This document shows, one piece after another, positions 33,821 to 43,078 of a stretch of 64,000 nt of DNA. A program made the position numbers and the translations under genes. Source of the stretch: Phyllobacteriaceae bacterium (lineage in GTDB: Bacteria > Pseudomonadota > Alphaproteobacteria > Rhizobiales > Rhizobiaceae); assembly GCA_016711085.1 (NCBI GenBank), contig JADJTR010000001.1, positions 186,001-250,000 of the forward strand, read 5' to 3'. Below the pieces are notes generated by a model, which was not told where the DNA came from, ran no database searches, and worked only from the letters and a program-made list of their open reading frames with translations. Numbering within the stretch: the first letter of the stretch is position 1; each line of letters starts with the position of its first letter.

Positions 33821-34483
33821 ATGGCTCCGACCTACGACAAGGCCAAGATCAAGGCCGCCGCCAAGGCCCGCAAAGCCGAGGTCTATGTTCCCGTTGTGCC
33901 CGAAACGCAGTGGGGGTTCATTCACAACAATGTCGACTGCATCGGCTGTCGCGCTTGCGAAATCGCCTGCAAGGACAAGAACGGGCTGGCGCCCGGTCCG
34001 CGATTCCGCCGCGTGCAATATATCGAGGGCGGGACCTATCCCGAGGTTTTCGCCTACAAGGTCAATATGTCGTGCAATCATTGCGCCGAGCCGGCGTGTC
34101 TGCCGACCTGCCCGACCGGGGCGATTTTCAAGCGCAAGGCCGACGGCATTGTCGACATCGATTCGACCTTGTGCATCGGCTGCCGCAAATGCGAGGCTGC
34201 CTGTCCGTTCGGCGCTCCGCAATACGACCCGGTGCAAAACATCGTCGTCAAATGCAACATGTGCGTCGATGAAATGGAGGCCGGGCGCAAACCCTATTGC
34301 GTCATGGGTTGCATGATGCGCGTCCTCGACGTCGGTCCGATCGACCAGCTGCGCGCTGGAACCTACGAGACCAAGGCGCGCGGACCGAACGACGACGTGG
34401 TCAATCAAGTCAAGCACATGGCCGATCCGGAACTCACCAATCCATCCATCGTCTTCGTCCCGCACAGCAAGGGCAGGGTTTGA
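33821..34483 (+). CDS. Four-cluster ferredoxin subunit, DmsB type
   Basis: A 220-residue electron-transfer subunit with four cysteine groups for [4Fe-4S] clusters: CIGCRACEIAC, CNHCAEPACLPTCP, CIGCRKCEAACP, and CNMC...CVMGC. It lacks its own signal peptide, as usual for subunits that leave the cell together with a Tat-exported catalytic partner. The ATG at 33821 is chosen; a GTG nine bases earlier is in frame but sits too close to the AAGGG site. It lies 16 bases behind the catalytic gene and overlaps the start of the chaperone gene. No DmsC/NrfD anchor gene follows. Confidence 0.93.
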   Translation: MAPTYDKAKIKAAAKARKAEVYVPVVPETQWGFIHNNVDCIGCRACEIACKDKNGLAPGPRFRRVQYIEGGTYPEVFAYKVNMSCNHCAEPACLPTCPTGAIFKRKADGIVDIDSTLCIGCRKCEAACPFGAPQYDPVQNIVVKCNMCVDEMEAGRKPYCVMGCMMRVLDVGPIDQLRAGTYETKARGPNDDVVNQVKHMADPELTNPSIVFVPHSKGRV

Positions 34484-35220
34484 TGGCGCCGGCGCAGTCG
34501 GAATTGGGCTTCACTGCGGAGGAAATGGCGGTCCTAGCCGGCGCGGCGGCGGATATCGACCTGCTGTGCCGATTGCACGACCGCGAGGCCGATGCCGACC
34601 TCATCGCCGCGCTTTCCCAAGCGCCGGTACGGGACTGGTTCGCCCTGCAGACCGAAGGCGAGGATTCCGCCGCCGGCCGGAACCTGATCGAGTCATGGTT
34701 GCATGACAGCCCGGAGGCCGACGCGCTTGCCGCCGATTTCGCCGACCTCTACCTGACTTTCGCCAAGCGTATCGCCCCGAACGAATCCTATTGGCTGACC
34801 GAAGACCATCTTGAGCGTCAGGAGCCGATGTTTTCGGTCCGCTCGTGGTACGCCCACTATGGTTTGAAGGCCGGGGATTGGCGCAAACGCGCCGACGATC
34901 ATCTGGTCCACCAACTGGAATTCGTCGCAACCTTGCTGCGCGACGGCCGTCCGCATGCGGTTCGCGACGCCGGGCGATTTCTTGACCAGCATCTCCTGAC
35001 CTGGTCGCGCGACTGGTTCGCCGGTCAGGCCCAAAGATCCGATACGGCGTTCTACGCCGGTCTTGCCCTGATCAGCGCCGCCCAGATGGAAGCCATTCGC
35101 GCCCTGATCGAAACCGTGACCGGCGAACCGCGCGCGGTCCGGGCCAGGCCCGCCGAAGTCCCGGCGACGGGTCCGCAAGAGAACTGCGGATACGTGCCCG
35201 GCGCGGCGCCGAGTTGGTGA
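34483..35220 (+). CDS. TorD/DmsD-family molybdoenzyme chaperone
   Basis: A 245-residue all-helical cytoplasmic chaperone of the TorD/NarJ/DmsD type, which binds the Tat leader and helps cofactor loading before export. The features seen are ADFADLYLTF, PNESYWLTEDHLERQEPM and the HLVHQLEFVATLL helix, which match the family's substrate-binding face; length is slightly above average. The ATG overlaps the Fe-S subunit stop (TGATG). It is expected to serve the catalytic subunit encoded two genes upstream. Confidence 0.87.
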   Translation: MAPAQSELGFTAEEMAVLAGAAADIDLLCRLHDREADADLIAALSQAPVRDWFALQTEGEDSAAGRNLIESWLHDSPEADALAADFADLYLTFAKRIAPNESYWLTEDHLERQEPMFSVRSWYAHYGLKAGDWRKRADDHLVHQLEFVATLLRDGRPHAVRDAGRFLDQHLLTWSRDWFAGQAQRSDTAFYAGLALISAAQMEAIRALIETVTGEPRAVRARPAEVPATGPQENCGYVPGAAPSW

Positions 35221-35282
35221 TATCGGTCAAATTGCAAAAACGTCCTGATTCTCGCATTACAGGTTTAATCGAGCGCAAGCCC

Positions 35283-35777
35283 ATGTTCGAACCCAACAGC
35301 GTTTTCAAGCCGAAAGCGACACACTGGCTCGCCCCGGTGCGCGCAGCGCTCGCCGACGCCGAGGATACGCGCGGCCTGATCGTCCGCTTCCCGTCCTATC
35401 GCCCGGATTTGGTGGAAACGATGGCGCGGTCGCTCGGCCTCGTCTTTGTCGATTTTCGCAAAACCTGCATGGCGCCACTCGGCTTTGCGGCGGCCAAAAT
35501 TCCGCTCGGCGAGTTGACCCGGGTGGCCATTGACGCCATGGAACGCGGATCGGGCGTTGTGTTGCACAATTGCGAAGCCCTGCTCGGCCTTCATGCGGAG
35601 GAACGCCGCGCGGAATGGTTTTCGCGCCTGGTTTCGCCGGGCTGGGAAAAGCCCTTCGTCGCGCCGGTCACGCTTTTCGCCGACGACCTTCCCGCCAAAT
35701 CGCCCCGGGTCGTCGAACTGGACCCCGACCGGTTGCCCGCCGAAAACCTGTTGTCACGCTTGGCGGGATTGAGATGA
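35283..35777 (+). CDS. Unknown cytoplasmic protein in redox cluster
   Basis: A 164-residue soluble protein with no signal peptide, no membrane helix and a mixed alpha/beta composition. Segments such as GLIVRFPSY, LGLVFVDFRK and SGVVLHNCEALLGLH resemble the strands of a P-loop-type fold, the last looking like a Walker-B strand, but no Walker A loop is present. I do not recognise it. Its stop overlaps the histidine-kinase start, so it is probably part of the sensing or maturation side of the cluster. The 62-base gap before it is the largest inside the downstream half of the cluster. Confidence 0.75.
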   Translation: MFEPNSVFKPKATHWLAPVRAALADAEDTRGLIVRFPSYRPDLVETMARSLGLVFVDFRKTCMAPLGFAAAKIPLGELTRVAIDAMERGSGVVLHNCEALLGLHAEERRAEWFSRLVSPGWEKPFVAPVTLFADDLPAKSPRVVELDPDRLPAENLLSRLAGLR

Positions 35778-37648
35778 ACTCGTTTGCCGAGGTGATCCGG
35801 CTGTTTCTGCACTCGGCGCTCGGCCGACGTTTCCTGTTTGCGCTGATGATCTCGTTGACGGCGAGTTCGCTCATCTTCCTCGCGCTTTTTGTCACCGCGT
35901 ATCGCAACCGTCTCATCGAGGAACACACCCGAGCCTCCTCGCAGGTCAATGAACTGCTGGAAGCCTCGCTGAAAAACGCCATGCTGAAGCGCGACATCGA
36001 CGGGCTGCGCCACATTGTTGCCGAGCTCGGCCGCCAGGACGGCATTATCTCGGTCATGATCCTCAATCCCCGGGCCGAGGTGCGTTTTGCCTCCCGGGAA
36101 GGCTTGACTGGCGCGAATTTCAATACGTCCGGCGTCGACATCCTGCGGCCTTCCTCGTCCTTCATGCCCGGCCCCGACGGCGTGGAGGTCCTTCGCACCA
36201 TCAATCCGGTGTCGAACGAACCACGCTGCAACGCCTGCCATGGATCGGTGGCGGACAATCCGGTCAACGGCATTCTCATCGTCGACTACGCCGCCGGCCA
36301 GATTCGTCGCGACGCCATGATTGGCGCCGCGGCGATGGGCCTGTCGGGCGGCGCGGTGCTGTTCGCCGCCCTGGCGGCGCTGGCGGCGGTTCTGTATCAT
36401 GCCGTGCTCAAACCGGTTCAGGCGCTGTCCGACGCCACCGCGGCCTTTGCCGGCGGCGATTTGGCCCGGCGCGTCGTCATCGACGGCAATCACGAACTCA
36501 CCGTGCTTGGCGGCCGGTTCAACGCCATGGCTGACCGTCTGAAGGCGATGTTCGCCGATGTGAAATCGTCCGAGGCATTCCTCCAAACCATCATTGATGC
36601 GGTCCCGGACGGGGTGCGCGTCATCGATGACGGGTACTCCATTGTGAAGGCAAATTCCGCCTATGCCCGGAAATTGGGCCTTTCGGGCGACGAGGTTGTC
36701 GGCCGGAAATGCCATCACTCCAGCCACCGCCTTGAAATCCCGTGTTCGCCGACGATGGTTATTTGTCCGGTGTCGGCATTGGCGCACGGCGACGGCGAGC
36801 CGCTGAAATGCCGCCAACGCCACATTCGCGCCGATGGCGGTGAAATCTTCGTCGAGGTTTCGGCGGCGCGCGCCATTGTCGATGTCGATGGCGTGCCGAA
36901 AGGATTTACCATCGAACTCATCCGCGACCTCGCCGAACAGGCGCGGGTTTCGCATGAACAGCGGTTGTCGGAGATCGGATTGCTGGCGACGGGAATCGCC
37001 CATGAAATCCATAATCCGCTGTCGTCCATCCATCTGGCGTTGACGGCCTTGCGCGACGACATCGCCGCCGGCGCTCCCGCTGCGTCGATCGACAGCTATG
37101 TCGAGACGGCGGATCGCGAAATCAACCGGTGCATCGACGTCACCCAGCGACTGCTGCGCCTGAGCGAGCCGGCGGACGATATCGGCGTCCTTGTCGAAAT
37201 CGCCAAGGTCGTCGCCGATGTCGTTTCCCTCTTGCGTTACCAGGCAGAGCAGGCCGGCGTCGCGATTGCGACCGATTTCCACGGACAGCCGCGCGTGATG
37301 GCGAGCGAAAGCGATATCGGAATCCTGGTGCTCAATCTGTCGCAAAACGCCATTCACGCCATGCCGAAGGGTGGCAGGTTGACCATTACATCGTCGGTGA
37401 AAAATGGTGTTGTCGCGTTGGATTTTGTCGATACCGGCGTTGGCATTCCGGCGGCCGACATCCCCAAGGTCTTCTGGCCCTTCTGGAGCAAACGCGCCGA
37501 TGGCACCGAAGGCACCGGGCTCGGACTTGCCATATGCCGGGCGACCGTCGAACGGTTGAATGGGTCGATCGCGGTGCAGTCGACCATAGGCAAGGGCACG
37601 CGGATTTCAGTCGCGCTTCCGAGCGCCGACGCAGGAGACAGGTCTTGA
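35774..37648 (+). CDS. Sensor histidine kinase with periplasmic c-haem motif and PAS domain
   Basis: A 624-residue inner-membrane kinase. A helix at about residues 18-45 is followed by a periplasmic sensor domain (about 46-180) that contains CNACH at 152-156, a c-type haem attachment site. A second helix (about 185-212), HAMP region and PAS domain follow. The PAS domain has a Cys-rich stretch GRKCHHSS...CSPTMVICP. The phosphoacceptor is His410 in GIAHEIHNPLSS, and the ATPase domain has LSQNAIHAM, DTGVGIP and GTGLGLAI. It overlaps the response-regulator gene. Haem redox state or ligand binding is the likely input; this is inference. Confidence 0.92.
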   Translation: MNSFAEVIRLFLHSALGRRFLFALMISLTASSLIFLALFVTAYRNRLIEEHTRASSQVNELLEASLKNAMLKRDIDGLRHIVAELGRQDGIISVMILNPRAEVRFASREGLTGANFNTSGVDILRPSSSFMPGPDGVEVLRTINPVSNEPRCNACHGSVADNPVNGILIVDYAAGQIRRDAMIGAAAMGLSGGAVLFAALAALAAVLYHAVLKPVQALSDATAAFAGGDLARRVVIDGNHELTVLGGRFNAMADRLKAMFADVKSSEAFLQTIIDAVPDGVRVIDDGYSIVKANSAYARKLGLSGDEVVGRKCHHSSHRLEIPCSPTMVICPVSALAHGDGEPLKCRQRHIRADGGEIFVEVSAARAIVDVDGVPKGFTIELIRDLAEQARVSHEQRLSEIGLLATGIAHEIHNPLSSIHLALTALRDDIAAGAPAASIDSYVETADREINRCIDVTQRLLRLSEPADDIGVLVEIAKVVADVVSLLRYQAEQAGVAIATDFHGQPRVMASESDIGILVLNLSQNAIHAMPKGGRLTITSSVKNGVVALDFVDTGVGIPAADIPKVFWPFWSKRADGTEGTGLGLAICRATVERLNGSIAVQSTIGKGTRISVALPSADAGDRS

Positions 37649-39003
37649 CGATTCCGGGCAAATCCAAATCGATCCTCGTCATCGAGGATGATGCGACACT
37701 CAACCGGCTGATTGTCGACCAGCTCAAGCGCCTTGGCCACGAGGCAAGAGGCGTTTCGTCGCTGGAAAAGGCCGACGAGGCGGTCAAGACGCAGGAACCC
37801 GACCTGATCATGCTCGATCTTCGCCTCCCGGATTCGACCGGCACCGGCGACATCGGCAGATTGAGCCGGATCTGTCCGGTCATCATTCTGACGGCCTTTG
37901 GCTCGGTCGAGCAGGCGGTGCAGACCGTGCAGGCCGGCGCGGCGGATTTCCTGATCAAGCCGGTTTCCCCGGGGCGTCTCGAACTGGCGGTCACGCGGGC
38001 GCTCGAAACCGCCGACATGCGGCGCAAGATCGAAATCCTCGAAACCCAGGTCAAGGGTCGCCCGGGCAACCGGATGATCGGCGAAAGCGCCGCGTTCGTG
38101 CGCATCCGCGAAATGATCGGCCTCGTCGCGCCGGCCGAAACGACCGTGTTGATCGAGGGCGAAAGCGGCGTCGGCAAGGAACTTGTCGCCGAGGCCATAC
38201 ATGAGGGGAGCGCGCGGGCCGATGGCCCGCTGATCACCATCGATTGCACGACCCTGCAGGAAAACCTGCTCGAGTCCGAGCTGTTCGGCCATGAACGCGG
38301 CGCCTTCACCGGCGCCGATCGCAAGAAGGAAGGCCTGATCGAAGCGGCTGCCGGCGGCACGCTTTTTCTCGACGAAATCGGCGAAATCAGCCCGTCAATC
38401 CAGGCCAAATTGTTGCGCGTGCTGGAAACCGGGCGGTATCGCCGCCTCGGCGGCACCCGCGATCTCGCCGCCAATGTCCGTTTCGTCGCCGCCACAAACC
38501 GCGAATTGGCCGACTGGGCGAAGAAGGGCAAATTCCGCGAGGATTTGTATTACCGTTTGACGGCCTTTGTCATTTCGGTTCCGACGCTCAAGGAGCGCCG
38601 CGAGGACATCCTGCCGATCGCCCGGCATTTCGTCGAAACCCGCGCCTTCCAGCGCAATTTGCGCAAGCAGTTCAGCCCGGCGGCGGAAAAGGCGCTGACC
38701 GGCTACGCCTGGCCGGGAAACATACGCGAACTGCGCAATGTCGTCGAGCGCGGCCTGTTGATGTCGTCCAACGCCACGACCATTGCGCCCGAACATTTGT
38801 CGTTGCCGCGCGCCAGCCGGGGCGAAGAGAGCGCGTTCACCTTGTCGTTCGAACGCACGCCCAATCTGGAGGAACTGAAGTCCGCCTATTATCGCCGGAT
38901 ACTCGAAGGATCGAAGGCATCTAAATCCGATGTAGCCCGCATCATGGGCATTTCGGAACGCAGCATCTACCGCATTCTCAAGGACGAGAACCCGGAAATC
39001 TGA
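37645..39003 (+). CDS. NtrC-family sigma-54-dependent response regulator
   Basis: A 452-residue regulator with a receiver domain (phospho-acceptor Asp58 in MLDLRLP, acidic pair DD at 15-16), a central AAA+ domain (Walker A GESGVGKE, the sigma-54 contact GAFTGAD, Walker B GGTLFLDEIGE) and a Fis-type C-terminal helix-turn-helix (SDVARIMGISERSIYRIL). The start is TTG at 37645, behind AGGAGA and overlapping the kinase stop; no better start exists. It should activate the RpoN promoter at 28173 from the sites upstream. The kinase-regulator pair closes the redox cluster. Confidence 0.94.
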   Translation: MTIPGKSKSILVIEDDATLNRLIVDQLKRLGHEARGVSSLEKADEAVKTQEPDLIMLDLRLPDSTGTGDIGRLSRICPVIILTAFGSVEQAVQTVQAGAADFLIKPVSPGRLELAVTRALETADMRRKIEILETQVKGRPGNRMIGESAAFVRIREMIGLVAPAETTVLIEGESGVGKELVAEAIHEGSARADGPLITIDCTTLQENLLESELFGHERGAFTGADRKKEGLIEAAAGGTLFLDEIGEISPSIQAKLLRVLETGRYRRLGGTRDLAANVRFVAATNRELADWAKKGKFREDLYYRLTAFVISVPTLKERREDILPIARHFVETRAFQRNLRKQFSPAAEKALTGYAWPGNIRELRNVVERGLLMSSNATTIAPEHLSLPRASRGEESAFTLSFERTPNLEELKSAYYRRILEGSKASKSDVARIMGISERSIYRILKDENPEI

Positions 39004-39035
39004 AAAAAGGCGGCGGGGCCGTCGCCAGCCCCGCC
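39003..39035 (-). terminator. Intrinsic terminator for the polyamine ABC operon
   Basis: GGCGGGGC (39012-39019) and GCCCCGCC (39028-39035) form a perfect 8-bp stem. On the minus strand it is followed by a run of six T (39008-39003). It lies 17 bases beyond the stop of the substrate-binding-protein gene. On the plus strand it may also end the redox operon, but without a T-run. Confidence 0.8.
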
Positions 39036-39052
39036 ACGATCGTCGATTGCTG

Positions 39053-40086
39053 TTACTTGCTCACCTCGGTCCAGATCTTGGCATAGAGTTCGACCGCTTC
39101 CGGGGGGCAGGCCTCGGCGAACGCGTAGTGACCTTCCATTTCCGCCGGGATGGTGAGTTCCGGCGCGCCTTTCATGTCGGCGGGCATGAACTTGTCCGAG
39201 CCGGCGATGCCGTTGGCGTAGCGGGCGAAAGCCGACAGGCCGGCGGCGTTTTCCGGATCCATGACGAAGTTCTGGAACAGCTTGGCGTTCTCCACGTTCT
39301 TGGCGTCCTTGAGGACGGACAGATTGTCCATCCAGGTTGTGAAGCCTTCCTTCGGATAGCCGTATTTGATGTTGGCGTTCTGCAGGCGCTGGCGCATGGC
39401 CGAGCCGTTCCAGTCGCTGGTCGCCATGTAGTCGCCCTTGGTCATCTTCTCGACCGTGGAATACTCCATGGCGATCCAGTCCGGCTTGGCCTTGAGCAGC
39501 GTGTCGAGCGCCTTTTTCAGCATGTCCTTGTCCGTGGTGCAGCGCTAGCCGCCATTGTAGGCGATGGCGGCGTCGACGACGTCGGTCATCTCGGGCACGA
39601 CATTGACCTTGCCTTCAGTTCCGCCGGCGTGTCGAACAGGATGCCCCAGGTGTTGATGTCGCCCTTGTAGACGTCGGTGCGCACCGAGACGCCCACCGTT
39701 CCCCACTGCCACGGCACGGAATAGTGGCGGCCGGGATCATAGGCGACGTCGACCCATTTGGGATCGACGTGCTTGAAGTTCTCCATCTGGTCGGGCCGTG
39801 TTTCGAGCAACAGCCCTTCCTTGATCCAGATCGGCATGAAATTGCCCGAAGGCACCACCATGTCGAAGCCGTGGCCGCCGGCGCGCACCTTGGCCAGCGC
39901 CGTGTCGTTTGAATCGTAGTCGGTGATGGTGACCTTGACCTTGTGGGTCTCCTCGAACTTCTTGATCACGTCGGGGCTGGTGTAGTTGCCCCAATTGTAG
40001 ATGTTGAGTTCGCCGTCGGCGCGCGCCGCGCCGGACAGCGCCGCAAGCGCGACGCCGGCAAGGATGGCAGTGGTAGAGCGTTTCAT
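39053..40086 (-). pseudogene. Polyamine ABC transporter substrate-binding protein, frameshift and amber codon
   Basis: Periplasmic PotF/PotD-like binding protein of about 345 residues when repaired. It has a signal peptide (TTAILAGVALAALSGAARA), YNWGNYTSPDVIKKFE at the mature N-terminus, and the late motifs CTTDKDMLK and ENAAGLSAFARYANG. Two defects are visible. One G is missing near 39612 (AAGGGC read as AAGGC). An in-frame TAG at 39545-39547 lies at the position where relatives have an acidic or polar residue before (Q/R)CTTDK. The ATG follows GGGAGA. With two independent lesions this may be a real pseudogene, but the error pattern of the window must be kept in mind. Confidence 0.85.
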
Positions 40087-40112
40087 CGGTTTCTCCCTGT
40101 TGGACATGACCT

Positions 40113-40913
40113 TCATACTTTCCTTCGCGAGATGAAGAAGAACACCGTGACGAACGCCACGGAAATGGCGAGGAAGACGGTGGAGATGGCGTTGATCTCC
40201 GGCGTCACCGAGCGGCGAAGCTGCCCGAGCATGTAGGTTGGCAGCGTTTCCTCGCCGCCTGACTTGACGAAATTGGTGATGACCACATCGTCGAGCGAAA
40301 TGACGAAGGCGAGCATGAATCCGGCCAGCACGCCCGGCCACAGCAAGGGCAGGGTGACGCGCCGAAACGCCATCCATGGCGTCGCGTAAAGATCGGCGGC
40401 GGCGCGCTCCAGCGTCAAATCCATGCTTTCCAGCCGCGCCCGGATCGGCAGATAGGCGAACGGTATGCAGAACGCAGTATGCGCCGCGATCAGATAACCG
40501 AGACCGTCGTAGCCGGTCCAGATCTTGATGCGCGAGAAAACGATGAGCAGCGCCACCGCGGTGACGATTTCCGGCACCATCAGCGGCTGGTTGATGAAGG
40601 CGTATTTGAAGGTGAGGCCGGGGTAGGGGTCCGTCCGTGTCGTCGCAATGGCCGCCATTGTCGCGACCGCGGTGGCGATCGTCCCCGCCACAACCGCGAT
40701 GGTGACCGAACGCAGCGTCGCTTCGCGGATCGCGTCGTTGGACCATGCGGCGGCGTACCAGCGCAGCGAGAATCCTTCCCAAATCGCCACGCTGATCCCC
40801 GCGTTGAACGAGTAGAAGACCAGAGTGGCGATTGGCAGGTAGAGGGCGAAAAAACACAGCATCGCGATGAGCGGAAAGCCGGGCTGCCGCGTGACCGAGA
40901 AGCTCCTAGCCAT
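40113..40913 (-). CDS. Polyamine ABC transporter permease (PotI/PotC-like)
   Basis: A 266-residue inner-membrane permease with six helices. The permease coupling motif for the ATPase is in the AAADLYATPWMAFRRVTLPLL loop (EAA-type loop, about residues 175-195). The start ATG (40911-40913) overlaps the end of the other permease gene by 8 bases. With its neighbours it forms a PotFGHI-type importer for putrescine, spermidine or a similar compound. Confidence 0.9.
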   Translation of the reverse strand: MARSFSVTRQPGFPLIAMLCFFALYLPIATLVFYSFNAGISVAIWEGFSLRWYAAAWSNDAIREATLRSVTIAVVAGTIATAVATMAAIATTRTDPYPGLTFKYAFINQPLMVPEIVTAVALLIVFSRIKIWTGYDGLGYLIAAHTAFCIPFAYLPIRARLESMDLTLERAAADLYATPWMAFRRVTLPLLWPGVLAGFMLAFVISLDDVVITNFVKSGGEETLPTYMLGQLRRSVTPEINAISTVFLAISVAFVTVFFFISRRKV

Positions 40914-41836
40914 GTCCGGCTCCGCTTTTGGAGGCGTTGCGCACATAGACCAGCAGCGCCAGCGTTACGGCGACCATAAGCGTGATCGACAATGCCGCGC
41001 CGAGCGGCCAGTTTCGCGCCGCTCCGAACTGCAATTCGATCAGATTGCCGAGCATCATGTTCTTGCCGCCGCCCATGACGCGGGGCGTCACATAGGCGCC
41101 GAGCGACGGGATGAACACCAGGATCGAGCCGGCGACGATGCCGGGTTTGACCAGCGGCACGATGATGCGGCGCAGCACCTGCCAGCGCCCGGCATAGAGG
41201 TCGTAGCCGGCCTCGACGAGGCGGAAATCGAGCTTCTCCATCGCCGCGTAGAGCGGCAGCACCATCAGCGGCAAGTAGACGTAGACCATGCCGAACAGGA
41301 TGGCCCAGTCGGTGAACATGATCTGGATCGGCTGGTCGACAAGGCCGAGCCCCGATCAGCGCCGAATTGACGATGCCCTCGTTGCGCACGACTTCCTGCA
41401 TGGCGAATGTGCGGATCAGGATGTTGGTCCAGAACGGAATGGTGATCAGGAAAAGCCACAGATTGCGTTGGCTCTCCGCCCGCGTCGCGATGAAATAGGC
41501 GGTCGGGAAGCCGACCATGAGCGTCGCCACCGTGGTGATGACCGAGAGTTTCACCGACCGCCAGAAGATGGCCAGATGCGCGTCGGCGATCGACAGCGTG
41601 TCGTCGAAAATATCGCGCTGAAGAAAGACCTCGATCCAGCCGGTGAGCGAAAACGTCCATGGCTTGACGTCGCCGAAATCGCCTTTCTGCATGAACGAAT
41701 ACGCCAGCATGACGAAAAGCGGGCCGATCGCGGCGCAGAAGATGATGGCGAGCGCCGGGGCGGACAGAAGCCACCGCGACCGCAGGTCTGCTCGGCGATA
41801 ATTCTCTGCGGCGGCATTGCCTGCGATCACGCTCAA
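40906..41836 (-). pseudogene. Polyamine ABC transporter permease (PotH/PotB-like), one frameshift
   Basis: Inner-membrane permease with six helices. The first frame covers SRWLLSAPALAIIF to GIVNSALIG, and the second continues LGLVDQPIQIMFTDWAILFGMVYVYLP to the stop. The EAA-type loop is EAGYDLYAGRWQVLRRIIVPL. The break is one extra G in a GGGG run near 41351; with GGG the gene is intact (about 309 residues). The start is TTG at 41836 or GTG at 41830, both overlapping the ATPase gene end. Probably functional if the extra G is a reading error. Confidence 0.85.
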
Positions 41837-42954
41837 TCCCTCAGCACTTGCGCCGCGCCGGGCTGGATGGCGATGTGGACTTCCGATCCCGGCCCTTGCC
41901 CCGGTTCGCCGCCGCGCCGGCTCTGGTTGCGCACGATGAAGGCTTCGCCGCCCGGCAGGCGGAGATGAAAATGCGTGTCGTTGCCCGAATAGACCACGGT
42001 CTCGACGCGCCCCCTGAGCGCGGCGGCGGCGACGGAGAGGTCGGCATGCTCGGGCCGGATGACCACGGTGACGCGCTGGCCGGGCGCCGCCTCGCCGCCG
42101 GCGTCAAGCACGGCGCCTGCGTCGAGTCGAATGCGCGCCGCGCCGCCGCCCGCACTCTCGACGGCGCCGGTGAGGAAGTTCGTCTCGCCGATGAAGTTGG
42201 CGACGAAGCGGTCTGCCGGATGTTCGTAAATGTCGCGCGGGCTGCCGATCTGCAGGATTTTTCCCTTCGACATCACCGCGATGCGGTCCGACATGGTCAG
42301 CGCTTCTTCCTGGTCATGGGTGACGAAGATGAAGGTGATGCCGGTCTGGTGCTGCATGCGCTTCAGTTCGATCTGCATGTCCTTGCGCAGCTTGTAGTCG
42401 AGCGCCGACAGCGGCTCGTCGAGCAGCAGCACCTTCGGGGCCGGTGCAAGCGCGCGGGCGAGCGCCACGCGCTGCGCCTGTCCGCCTGAAATCTGGTCCG
42501 TGCGCCGGCCGGCGAGTTCCTCCATGCGCACCAGCGCCAGCATCTCCTTGACCCGCGCATCGATCTCGCTGCGCGGGCGGCCCAGCATCTCGAGGCCGAA
42601 ACCGATGTTCTGCGCCACGGTCAGATGCGGGAAGAGCGCATAGCTCTGGAACACCGTGTTGACCGGCCGCTTGAACGGCGGCAACGCGGCGATGTCGCTC
42701 CCGTCAAGAAGTATCGCACCCTCGGTCGGGAATTCGAATCCGGCGATCAGGCGCAGAAGCGTGGTCTTGCCGCAGCCGGACGGGCCGAGCAGCGTGAAGA
42801 ATTCGTTCTGGCGGATCGAAACGGAGACGTTGTCGAGGGCGCGAAGGCCGGTCTCGGCTGCGCCGAATATCTTGGTGACATTGCGCGCCTGAATGGCAAT
42901 GCGTTGTTCGCTTTCTGCCAAGATAGTTTTTACCCCCGTGCGCTGCACGATCAC
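41833..42954 (-). CDS. Polyamine ABC transporter ATP-binding protein (PotA/PotG-like)
   Basis: A 373-residue ATPase of the spermidine/putrescine importer. Walker A is GPSGCGKTT, the Q-loop follows in NTVFQSYALFPHL, the signature is ISGGQAQRVALARAL, Walker B is VLLLDEPLSALD, and the H-loop is FVTHDQEEA. The C-terminal TOBE domain (about residues 285-370) includes VVIRPEHADL. The annotated start is GTG at 42954; a downstream TTG is an alternative. It is the first gene of the leftward operon; 124 bases separate it from the divergent amidohydrolase. Confidence 0.92.
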   Translation of the reverse strand: MIVQRTGVKTILAESEQRIAIQARNVTKIFGAAETGLRALDNVSVSIRQNEFFTLLGPSGCGKTTLLRLIAGFEFPTEGAILLDGSDIAALPPFKRPVNTVFQSYALFPHLTVAQNIGFGLEMLGRPRSEIDARVKEMLALVRMEELAGRRTDQISGGQAQRVALARALAPAPKVLLLDEPLSALDYKLRKDMQIELKRMQHQTGITFIFVTHDQEEALTMSDRIAVMSKGKILQIGSPRDIYEHPADRFVANFIGETNFLTGAVESAGGGAARIRLDAGAVLDAGGEAAPGQRVTVVIRPEHADLSVAAAALRGRVETVVYSGNDTHFHLRLPGGEAFIVRNQSRRGGEPGQGPGSEVHIAIQPGAAQVLRD

Positions 42955-43078
42955 TCAACCCAAGCTTGCGTCAAACCTCTGATGTAGCGTTATTTTTTTC
43001 TTGAGCCTCGCATACGCCCTTGCGCCCGGCAAGCGCCTCGCGAAAAATGGCGCATTTTCTGCGGAGAGGTTTGCCATC

